Below, in pieces: positions 1 to 5,743 of a stretch of 24,783 nt of DNA (position 1 is the first letter of the stretch; every line of letters starts with the position of its first letter). Below the pieces are notes generated by a model. That model did no database searches, was not told the DNA's origin, and worked only from the letters and a program-made list of their open reading frames with translations. The stretch spans positions 1 through 24,783 of the forward strand of contig JBFLYA010000037.1 in assembly GCA_040757115.1 (NCBI GenBank), given 5' to 3'. The stretch is from a bacterium. GTDB taxonomy: Bacteria; UBA9089; CG2-30-40-21; SBAY01. Made by a program: the position numbers and the translations under genes.

Positions 1-189
1 TGTTAATTTACAAGTATTTTTGCATTTTGCATTGTAATTTTGATATTTGCATTTTGATATTTACATTAAAGTTCTTCTTGCTATCGCTCTCCCCAAAAGA
101 GGAACCTATTTATGAAAAAGCAATAAGATTCGCACTACATTTATGGGATGTCAGAGGTTAATTCGTGTGCCTCTGTGCCTGACGGTTAC
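1..189. mobile_element. Right-hand part of a GTAAC-ended (IS66-type) non-autonomous element, cut by the window edge
   Basis: Bases 1-139 repeat 24165-24303 at a constant offset, with mismatches near 128-129. Bases 131-164 are the inverted complement of 23977-24010, apart from about two mismatches. The segment ends in TGACGGTTAC (180-189), matching the right terminus TGAACGGTTAC of the complete element at 23919-24388. It is therefore the right part of a sister copy whose left end lies outside the window. The 8 bases after the terminus (AAATTTTG, 190-197) would be its target duplication. It ends 9 bases before the aroC -35 box. No coding capacity is seen. Confidence 0.75.
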
Positions 190-198
190 AAATTTTGA

Positions 199-227
199 TT
201 GACATATTGGTTAAAATTTGATAAAAT
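199..227 (+). promoter_or_regulatory. Sigma-70-type promoter of aroC
   Basis: TTGACA (199-204), a 17-base spacer and TAAAAT (222-227). The -35 box is perfect and the -10 box has one mismatch. Transcription should start near 234, giving a leader of about 60 bases with a hairpin at 253-275 and a GAGGA ribosome-binding site at 286-290. Confidence 0.8.
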
Positions 228-252
228 GTAGCTAGAGAAAGATAGTGGGTCA

Positions 253-275
253 GACCTCGAAAGGCCCTCCAGGTC
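253..275 (+). promoter_or_regulatory. Short hairpin in the aroC leader
   Basis: GACCT (253-257) pairs with AGGTC (271-275), with possible inner AGG/CCT pairing. It lies between the predicted start site and the Shine-Dalgarno sequence. There is no U-run, so it is not a classical terminator, and no known riboswitch class is recognised. Function unknown. Confidence 0.3.
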
Positions 276-294
276 GAAATATTTTGAGGATAAA

Positions 295-1458
295 ATGCTA
301 CAATATTTAACTGCTGGTGAATCACACGGGAAAAGTTTACTCGTAATTATTGAAGGGATACCGGCTAATCTAAAGATAAATATCGATGAAATTAATGACC
401 AACTAAGAGAAAGACAGGTGGGATTTGGCCGCGGGGAGAGAATGCTGATAGAAAAAGACTATGTGGAAGTTCTGTCCGGAATAAGGCATAATCTTACACT
501 GGGTAGCCCAATTACTCTGATTATTCCAAATAAAGATTGGGAAAATTGGGAAAAGGTAATGAGTCCTACGATGGAATCTGAGTTTGAGTTTGAAGAAACG
601 GCTATTTCACCGCGACCAGGACATGCAGATTTAGCCGGAGCGATAAAATATGGACACAAAGACCTGCGGAATGTCTTAGAAAGAGCCAGTGCCCGCGAAA
701 CTGCGGCCAGGGTTGCCGTAGCCGCTATTGCCAAAACACTTCTGCGTGAATTTAATATCCAGTTACTCAGCTATGTCCTTCAAATAGGAGATATCCAGGC
801 AAAACTTGAGGAAAAAAATTTTGAGGTGCTCAAAGAAAGAGTTTTAATCTCACTTTTACGATGTGCGGATAAAGAGGCAGAAACAGAGATGATTAAATTG
901 ATTGAGGAGGCAAAAAAAGAAGGTGATACTGTCGGCGGAGTATTTGAAGTTATGGCGATTGGTGTTCCAATTGGTTTAGGGAGTTATTCACAATGGGATA
1001 AACGGCTTGATGCCCGATTAGCCTGTGCCGTGATGAGTATTCCTGCAATTAAAGGCATAGAAATAGGATTAGGGTTTGAATGTGCGAAAACACCTGGCTC
1101 AAAGGTTCATGATGAAATATTTTACAGCAAAACCAGAGGTTTTTTCAGAAAGACAAATCATGCGGGTGGATTAGAAGGTGGTGTAACCAATGGCCAACCG
1201 ATTGTTTTACGGGCAGTGATGAAGCCTATTCCAACTTTAAGAAAACCACTTGCCTCAGTTAATTTCCAAACCAAAGAACCAACTATAGCAAGTTATGAAC
1301 GCTCAGATGTCTGTGCTGTGCCTTCTGCGTCTGTAGTTGGAGAATCTGTTGTGGCTATTGAATTATGTAAAGCCATGCAAGAAAAATTCGGCGGCGATAG
1401 CTTGGATGAAATGAAAAAAAATTACCATAATTACATAGAATATGTTAAAAAAGTATAA
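295..1458 (+). CDS. aroC: Chorismate synthase
   Basis: Catalyses the last step of the shikimate pathway, the FMN-dependent loss of phosphate from EPSP to give chorismate, precursor of aromatic amino acids and folate. At 387 residues it is full length for the family. Diagnostic motifs are present: GESHG near residues 8-12 (His11), RPGHADLAG at 107-115 (His110), the RASARETAAR block at 130-139, and ERSDVCAVP at 335-343, whose Arg336 and Asp338 match conserved active-site residues. GRGERM (residues 45-50) fits the substrate phosphate-binding region. The start is fixed by GAGGA 4 bases upstream and by the N-terminal motif beginning almost at once. It has its own promoter at 199-227 and is apparently monocistronic, because a new promoter begins at 1472. 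No other aro gene is nearby. Confidence 0.97.
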   Translation: MLQYLTAGESHGKSLLVIIEGIPANLKINIDEINDQLRERQVGFGRGERMLIEKDYVEVLSGIRHNLTLGSPITLIIPNKDWENWEKVMSPTMESEFEFEETAISPRPGHADLAGAIKYGHKDLRNVLERASARETAARVAVAAIAKTLLREFNIQLLSYVLQIGDIQAKLEEKNFEVLKERVLISLLRCADKEAETEMIKLIEEAKKEGDTVGGVFEVMAIGVPIGLGSYSQWDKRLDARLACAVMSIPAIKGIEIGLGFECAKTPGSKVHDEIFYSKTRGFFRKTNHAGGLEGGVTNGQPIVLRAVMKPIPTLRKPLASVNFQTKEPTIASYERSDVCAVPSASVVGESVVAIELCKAMQEKFGGDSLDEMKKNYHNYIEYVKKV

Positions 1459-1471
1459 ATAAAACTTTTTC

Positions 1472-1500
1472 TTGACAGAAAAGGAGATTTACGATAAAAT
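1472..1500 (+). promoter_or_regulatory. Promoter of the rpmH-rnpA-yidD-yidC-jag cluster
   Basis: TTGACA (1472-1477), a 17-base spacer and TAAAAT (1495-1500), built like the aroC promoter. Transcription should start near 1507. The first gene starts only at 1801 because a 245-bp element plus its 8-bp target duplication lies in the leader. Without the insertion the leader would be about 41 bases, ending in GAGAGGAG and then ATG. Confidence 0.75.
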
Positions 1501-1535
1501 ATTATGTAGGTGTTTAATACGAATTTTGCAAAGAG

Positions 1536-1780
1536 GTAACTGTTCACCGCAGAGACACAGAGACGCAGAGAAAAAAATTAAAATCTATGGACGAGACGCT
1601 TAACATCCCTGATTTTCATCAGGGATGGATTAACAAATCTGGCTTGCCTGCTAAACATTCGGCAAGCAGGTCAGAAGTATTTCCATGTCTGCATCAATAA
1701 TCTTTTATGTGAGCTAATTTATTTCTATATCTTCTCTGTTCCTCTGCGTCTCTGCGGTAAAGGACTACCTGAACGGTTAC
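1536..1780. mobile_element. Complete 245-bp non-autonomous element with GTAAC termini and 8-bp target duplication
   Basis: The left terminus is GTAACTGTTCA (1536-1546) and the right terminus TGAACGGTTAC (1770-1780), an inverted repeat with one mismatch. Both are continued by inverted arms of CAGAGACR-type words (1549-1571 and 1736-1759). A perfect direct repeat GCAAAGAG flanks it (1528-1535 and 1781-1788). The interior contains a perfect 10-bp hairpin (1604-1613 with 1618-1627, loop TTTC) and a second imperfect one near 1640-1672. There is no ORF. IS66-family elements are known for GTAA-starting ends and 8-bp duplications, so an IS66-type transposase supplied in trans is the likely mover. It lies in the rpmH leader. 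Confidence 0.85.
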
Positions 1781-1800
1781 GCAAAGAGAGGAGATTTTTG

Positions 1801-1935
1801 ATGAAAAGAACTTTTCAGCCTTCTAATCGAAAAAAGGCAAGAACACATGGATTTAGGGAAAGAATGAGCACTGTGGGTGGAAGAAAGGTTTTAAAAAGAA
1901 GACGAGCTAAAGACCGCACCAGATTAACTCCATAA
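1801..1935 (+). CDS. rpmH: 50S ribosomal protein L34
   Basis: A 44-residue, Arg/Lys-rich protein of the large ribosomal subunit. It begins [18 protein letters not shown] and carries the family signature [20 protein letters not shown], ending RTRLTP. Length is typical for L34. The strong ribosome-binding site AGGAG (1789-1793) ends 7 bases before ATG. Part of the purine-rich stretch upstream (GCAAAGAG, 1781-1788) is the right-hand target duplication of the element at 1536-1780. The rnpA start follows 4 bases after the stop, as in the conserved rpmH-rnpA pair of most bacteria. dnaA is not upstream; aroC takes that place. Confidence 0.97.
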   Translation: MKRTFQPSNRKKARTHGFRERMSTVGGRKVLKRRRAKDRTRLTP

Positions 1936-1939
1936 GGCT

Positions 1940-2317
1940 ATGGATTATAAATTTACTAAAAAAGAACGACTACTGCAAACTAAGGATTTTCAAAATGTCT
2001 ATACCAGCGGAAAAAGGTATCATAGTAAAAACTTGATTCTATTTGTCATGCCCACTTCTAACTCTCTAACAAGAATAGGTTTTTCTATTAGTCGCAAGAA
2101 AATTGGTAAGGCAGTTAAAAGAAATCGTATTAAAAGATTATTACGAGAGGCATATCGATTAAACAAAAATAGCTTGATTGGTGGAGTTGACCTGGTTGTT
2201 GTGCTAAAAAACGAATCTGTTGAATTACTTAATTTTAAAGATGTAGAAAGGGAACTGTTAAGTTTATTCAAAAGGGCAGGATTGGATGATAAGAAAAAGC
2301 ATACTTTTATTAATTAA
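1940..2317 (+). CDS. rnpA: Ribonuclease P protein component
   Basis: A basic 125-residue protein that helps the RNase P RNA cleave 5' leaders from pre-tRNAs. The family hallmark is visible near residues 45-70: [20 protein letters not shown], with the RNR motif around residues 61-63, followed by KRLLREAYR. Length is usual for the family. The gene starts 4 bases after rpmH and its last 32 bases overlap yidD in another frame, so translation is probably coupled. The spacing to rpmH leaves only a short AAGG over the rpmH stop as Shine-Dalgarno. The RNase P RNA gene itself is not in the window. Confidence 0.95.
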   Translation: MDYKFTKKERLLQTKDFQNVYTSGKRYHSKNLILFVMPTSNSLTRIGFSISRKKIGKAVKRNRIKRLLREAYRLNKNSLIGGVDLVVVLKNESVELLNFKDVERELLSLFKRAGLDDKKKHTFIN

Positions 2318-2495
2318 GATATATCAACAATATATATCTATCCTCTTTCTTCCTACCTGTAGATTTTTCCCAAGTTGCTCTCATTATACTTATGAGGCAA
2401 TTACCAGGTATGGAGTGATGAAAGGGTTATGGCGGGCTGGTTTGAGACTTTTGAAATGTCACCCTTTTCATCCTGGGGGCTACGACCCTGCCTGA
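2286..2495 (+). CDS. yidD: Membrane protein insertion efficiency factor
   Basis: A small (69-residue) inner-membrane-associated protein of the YidD family, which assists YidC-dependent membrane insertion. The sequence shows an N-terminal amphipathic or hydrophobic helix ([13 protein letters not shown]), the signature [15 protein letters not shown] near residues 25-39, and a C-terminal [15 protein letters not shown]. All three conserved cysteines are present. The start overlaps the end of rnpA by 32 bases, the common arrangement. The gene is separated from yidC by a 376-base palindromic repeat region. Confidence 0.95.
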   Translation: MIRKSILLLIKIYQQYISILFLPTCRFFPSCSHYTYEAITRYGVMKGLWRAGLRLLKCHPFHPGGYDPA

Positions 2496-2497
2496 AG

Positions 2498-2829
2498 AAT
2501 TGGTAACTGGTAACCATTTAAGTATACTCTGCAAGGTAACAATTTGTGATTCTTTGGTAAGCAATTTTCGTAAAAATTAACTCAAAAGTTAAATGTCAAA
2601 ACTCAAAACTGAAACTCAAAACCTTAAAACTGATTCAATGCCATTCTGAATTGAAGTTAAAGAATCTAAGATTCCTGGAAAGCCTGCGAAAATCCACAAG
2701 AAAAATAGTTTTGAGATTTGAGTTGTAGCTTTGAGTTTTGCGTTTTGAGATTTGAGTTAATTAATCACAATTTATAGCGATATAAACTATAATTACCATT
2801 CACCAATTACCAGTTACCAGTTACCAATT
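2498..2829. repeat. Nested palindromic element with heptanucleotide-word arms between yidD and yidC
   Basis: The outer arms are a perfect 17-base inverted repeat (2498-2514 and 2813-2829). The right arm sits in an array of seven CCARTTA-type heptamers (2803-2851, last unit degenerate). The inner arms are TCAAAAC-type words (2582-2622) facing TTTTGAG/ATTTGAG words (2709-2760). The centre (about 2630-2700) has no ORF. No target duplication is seen. It fills the space between yidD and yidC and probably forms a large stem in the transcript. It may attenuate or process the mRNA, or be a mobile or selfish repeat. Confidence 0.7.
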
Positions 2830-2871
2830 ACCAGTTACCAATTACCAAATTAAAGGGAGATAATATCTTAA

Positions 2872-4470
2872 ATGGAAAAACGATTGTTATTAGCTATTGT
2901 CCTGTCTGTTTTAGTCCTTTTCTTGTATAATTTATTTTATTACAATGAGACGGTAAAAAGACAAAATTTAGTTAAAAAGCCAATAAAAAAGGAAGAAATC
3001 CTTAAATTATTACCGAAAAAAACTACGGTTCAAGAGATAGAAAAACCTGGAGTGAAAATCAAGGAAGAGGAATTATTAATCAGAACAAATTTAACCGCGA
3101 TAAAATTAAGTCCTGATGGAAAAATTAGCAGCTGGAAATTATTTCAATTCAAAGAGAAAAACACTGACCTGGTAGAATTGGTTAATCCACAGGGTAATCC
3201 TTCGTTAACTATTTTATTAGGGAATAATGAGCTTATCACGACTAACTTTTCAACATTAGACAATGGGATAAAGGAATTTGTTTATCAGGTTGTAAATATG
3301 CCGCAGGTAGAAGTAATTAAACAATTTTCTTTTTACCCTGATTCTTATGCCATAGATGTCCATATAAAGGTCGTAAATAATTCAGAGATTCCTCTCGAAA
3401 AGCAAGATTTGTTATTGCAATGGGAAGTTCCTGCCAATCCTCGTTATGCTACCGCCTCTCATTCAACTATTCTTGGTCAAGAGTGTTTCCTCGATGGTAA
3501 AATGGAAAAAATTCAACATAAATCTAAAGGATTTTTAGATGGGATGTTGTCTGCAATAGGATTAATTCCCCCTACCACACCAGAAGATTCTGTCAGGATA
3601 AAAGAGGGTAAAATCGGTTGGATAGCTTGCGAGAGTCAATATTTCTTAAATATCTTGCTACCAACTAAATTTGTTGAAAAGGCTATATTTACAAAAAAAC
3701 TCGATGGCCAATTAATAATGGGTTTAGTCATTCCTGAAGTCCATCTTTTGCCTGGCAAAACTTGCTCTTTTAATTTTAGGATTTATGGTGGACCCAAGGA
3801 TATAGATATTCTAAAATCATTAACCTTTGGGGCAGAAAGATTAACAGGAATAGATGTTTTAGCCGGAGTAATCCGTTTTATCTTAAAAAAACTTTATAAC
3901 CTGACTCATAATTATGGAATTGCTATTATTCTTTTAACCTTTATTATTAAAATTTTACTCCATCCATTGACCAGGAAAAATTTTATCATAATGAAAGATA
4001 TGCAAAAGAAAATGAAGGCACTTCATCCTGAATTAGAGAAATTAAAGGAAAAACATAAAGAAGACAAAGAAACCTTAAATCGTGAGATGATGGAGCTTTA
4101 TAAAAGATATAAGGTTAATCCCTTAGGTGGCTGTTTGCCAATGCTTTTGCAAATGCCGGTATTTTTTGCCTTATTTAATGCCTTGAAACAGTGTATAGAA
4201 TTAAGAGGGGCGAATTTTCTTATCTGGCAGGATTTATCTTCACAAGACCCATTTTTTATCCTGCCAATTTTAATGGGGGCAACAATGTTTATCCAACAAA
4301 AAATGACTCCAACAACAGACCCTAATCAGGCTAAAATAGGACAACTGATGACTATATTTTTTACATTTATCTTCTTGAGTTTCCCGGTTGGTTTAGTTTT
4401 ATACTGGCTGATTCAAAATATACTCACTATCGGTGAGCAATATTTAATTAATAAAGGAATAGAAAAGTAA
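2872..4470 (+). CDS. yidC: Membrane protein insertase YidC (Oxa1 family)
   Basis: Inserts and folds inner-membrane proteins, alone or with SecYEG. The 532 residues match the long Gram-negative form: an N-terminal membrane anchor (residues 5-24), a large periplasmic beta-sandwich domain (about 60-320), then the conserved five-helix insertase core (about 335-530). The core shows HPLTRKNFIIMKDMQKKMKAL, the cytoplasmic helical hairpin, VNPLGGCLPMLLQMPVFFAL, PFFILPILMGATMF and FPVGLVLYWLIQN. The groove residue that is Arg366 in Escherichia coli aligns with Lys360 here, so a positive charge is kept. The start is supported by AAAGGGAG (2853-2860). The basic tail is short. The gene stands before jag, as in many bacteria. 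Confidence 0.96.
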   Translation: MEKRLLLAIVLSVLVLFLYNLFYYNETVKRQNLVKKPIKKEEILKLLPKKTTVQEIEKPGVKIKEEELLIRTNLTAIKLSPDGKISSWKLFQFKEKNTDLVELVNPQGNPSLTILLGNNELITTNFSTLDNGIKEFVYQVVNMPQVEVIKQFSFYPDSYAIDVHIKVVNNSEIPLEKQDLLLQWEVPANPRYATASHSTILGQECFLDGKMEKIQHKSKGFLDGMLSAIGLIPPTTPEDSVRIKEGKIGWIACESQYFLNILLPTKFVEKAIFTKKLDGQLIMGLVIPEVHLLPGKTCSFNFRIYGGPKDIDILKSLTFGAERLTGIDVLAGVIRFILKKLYNLTHNYGIAIILLTFIIKILLHPLTRKNFIIMKDMQKKMKALHPELEKLKEKHKEDKETLNREMMELYKRYKVNPLGGCLPMLLQMPVFFALFNALKQCIELRGANFLIWQDLSSQDPFFILPILMGATMFIQQKMTPTTDPNQAKIGQLMTIFFTFIFLSFPVGLVLYWLIQNILTIGEQYLINKGIEK

Positions 4471-4514
4471 CTGGTAATTGGTAACTTATTACCATTTAAC
4501 CAGTTACCAGTTAC
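4467..4514. repeat. Inverted repeat over the yidC stop codon
   Basis: GTAACTGGTAA (4467-4477) is the exact inverted complement of TTACCAGTTAC (4504-4514). Further GGTAAC-type words lie between them. It uses the same vocabulary as the element at 2498-2829 and overlaps the yidC TAA. There is no U-run, so termination is unlikely. A stem here could separate expression of yidC from jag or stabilise mRNA ends. Confidence 0.6.
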
Positions 4515-4536
4515 CAAAAAATAGGAGGTAAAAATT

Positions 4537-5166
4537 ATGAGATTTGTAGAGGAAACAGGAAAAACGGCTGATGAGGCAATTGAGAAGGCATTGAAAACTT
4601 TAGGTGCGGCAAAAGAAGAGGTCAAGATTGAAGTAATGGAGGAAGAAAATAAAGGATTATTTGGTTTTGGAGCATCAAAATTGGTTAAGGTGAAGGTAAG
4701 TCTTTTTAAAAACAGTGGAATCGGCGAATTGAGTAAAGAAATATTAAGTCGGATTTTAGAATTAATGGAGATAAAAGCAGAGGTAATTATAAAAGAGACA
4801 CCGGAAATAGTCAATTTAGAAATTAAAACTGATGATGCGGCTATTCTTATTGGCAAACGAGGACAAACACTTAATGCCCTTCAAGAAATTGTTACTTTGA
4901 TATCTAATCAGAAAAGTGGCGGAGAACTCAAAAAAAGAATTGTTGTCGATACTGAAGACTACCGTATTAGACGAGCTGATGTCCTGATTGGTTTAGCCAG
5001 AAAAACGGCTCAAGATGTTATTAAAACAAGACAGAAGATTGAATTAGAACCAATGCCGTCCCAGGAACGATATGTTATTCACTCAACATTACAAAATCAT
5101 CCTCAGGTAAAAACAGAAAGCGTCGGTGAGGGAATAGAACGAAGAGTGGTAATTTTACCTAAATAA
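4537..5166 (+). CDS. jag: Jag/KhpB RNA-binding protein (Jag-N, KH and R3H domains)
   Basis: A 209-residue RNA-binding protein, also called KhpB, EloR or SpoIIIJ-associated protein. In Gram-positive bacteria it binds many transcripts and affects cell elongation. The domains are in the usual order. The Jag-N domain is residues 1-52, with the conserved LFGFG segment. A type II KH domain follows (about 75-150), with the GKRG loop at 106-109. The R3H domain is at about 150-209, with the Arg-x3-His pair at Arg178 and His182, ending EGIERRVVI. ATG 4537 follows AGGAGG (4523-4528). It is the last gene of the cluster. The mnmE and mnmG genes that often follow are absent, and the repeat at 5171 begins 4 bases after the stop. 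Confidence 0.93.
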   Translation: MRFVEETGKTADEAIEKALKTLGAAKEEVKIEVMEEENKGLFGFGASKLVKVKVSLFKNSGIGELSKEILSRILELMEIKAEVIIKETPEIVNLEIKTDDAAILIGKRGQTLNALQEIVTLISNQKSGGELKKRIVVDTEDYRIRRADVLIGLARKTAQDVIKTRQKIELEPMPSQERYVIHSTLQNHPQVKTESVGEGIERRVVILPK

Positions 5167-5170
5167 TGAG

Positions 5171-5302
5171 GTAACTATTCACCACGAAGAGCACGAAGGA
5201 CACGGAGGTGTTACAGAACAAATCTCTTTATGCCTTCTTTCAATCTTTCCACATTGAAATTTATCAATAGACCAACCTTGATATTTGCCAATTTCATATA
5301 TG
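5171..5302. mobile_element. Left end of a GTAAC-type element carrying a GxxExxY gene remnant (copy 1)
   Basis: Begins GTAACTATTCA (5171-5181), followed by 9-base words of the type CACGAAGAG/CACGAAGGA. It repeats 17908-18039 at a constant offset of 12737 bases, with the main differences at 5203-5210. After 5302 the two copies diverge completely. No matching right terminus is seen before the next gene, so the copy is truncated. It begins 4 bases after the jag stop codon. Confidence 0.7.
5211..5300 (-). pseudogene. 3' remnant of a GxxExxY-family gene (copy 1)
   Basis: Reading the minus strand gives 29 residues and a stop: [15 protein letters not shown], then [14 protein letters not shown]. The KVGLLINF core followed by IKR(F/V)VL is how GxxExxY proteins (PF13366, a PD-(D/E)XK nuclease-fold-related family) end. 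The rest of the gene, including the GxxExxY motif, is missing; upstream residues belong to unrelated repeat DNA. The same remnant with the same break point is found at 17948-18037. The family assignment rests on memory of the family C-terminus. Confidence 0.65.
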
Positions 5303-5336
5303 GTAATGGGTCAGTGAAATGGGGGATTCTCCTGAA

Positions 5337-5449
5337 AGTAGGAAGTAGGAGAGTAGGAAAGTAGGAAAGGGGGAGACATTGCCCCCAGAAGAGGAATACT
5401 GTGCACATCCTTTATCCCTTTCCTACTTACCTACTACCTACTTGCCTAC
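5337..5449. repeat. Inverted word repeat of GTAGGAA/CCTACTT units
   Basis: The left arm (5337-5371) consists of AGTAGGA-type words spaced 7-8 bases apart and ends AAAGGG. The right arm (5416-5449) starts CCCTTTCC and continues with CCTACTT-type words. The centre has its own short inverted repeat (GGGGGAGACATTGCCCCC, 5370-5387). Same architecture as the other word palindromes, with a different word. No gene. Confidence 0.6.
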
Positions 5450-5454
5450 TATTT

Positions 5455-5643
5455 TCATTGCTTTGTCCTCCGCAGGTTAATGTTCATTTCCCCAAATAAC
5501 TGACGTATTACATCGGTCTTTATCACATAACATTCGGCTAATCTTAAAACTTCCTCTTTGGCTCCCTTTAGCGAGATTTTTCCTTGACAATAATGGCTTA
5601 AAGGGTTATAATGTAAAAAATCGATAAAAAGTAAAAAATTTAA
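5455..5643 (-). other. Open 62-codon frame of uncertain status
   Basis: The minus strand is open for 62 codons and ends in TGA at 5457-5455. It contains a helical-looking stretch, AKEEVLRLAECYVIKTDVIR, followed by QLFGEMNINLRR. There is no good start codon or ribosome-binding site, since an upstream TAG precedes it directly. A perfect plus-strand promoter lies inside (5584-5612), which argues against a functional gene. It could be the 3' remnant of a transferred gene. I recognise no family. Confidence 0.25.
5584..5612 (+). promoter_or_regulatory. Consensus sigma-70 promoter for the 1011-residue surface protein
   Basis: TTGACA (5584-5589), a 17-base spacer and TATAAT (5607-5612): both hexamers match consensus exactly. 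Transcription should start near 5619, leaving a leader of about 125 bases before the ATG at 5744. The leader is AT-rich with a GGGGCGGGG tract at 5702-5710. No known riboswitch is recognised. Confidence 0.75.
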
Positions 5644-5743
5644 CTAATTACTTTCTCTATTTATAGTTATAAGCGATAGTAGAAATTAAGATAATATTTT
5701 TGGGGCGGGGAATACTTTAAATTATGAGAATCTGTAAGTAGTT

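Noticed and set aside
459-734. 91-codon minus-strand frame inside aroC
   Set aside because: It is a shadow of the strongly conserved chorismate synthase frame and shows no family motif or ribosome-binding site.
2020-2271. 83-codon minus-strand frame in rnpA
   Set aside because: Opposite strand of a conserved essential gene, no family match.
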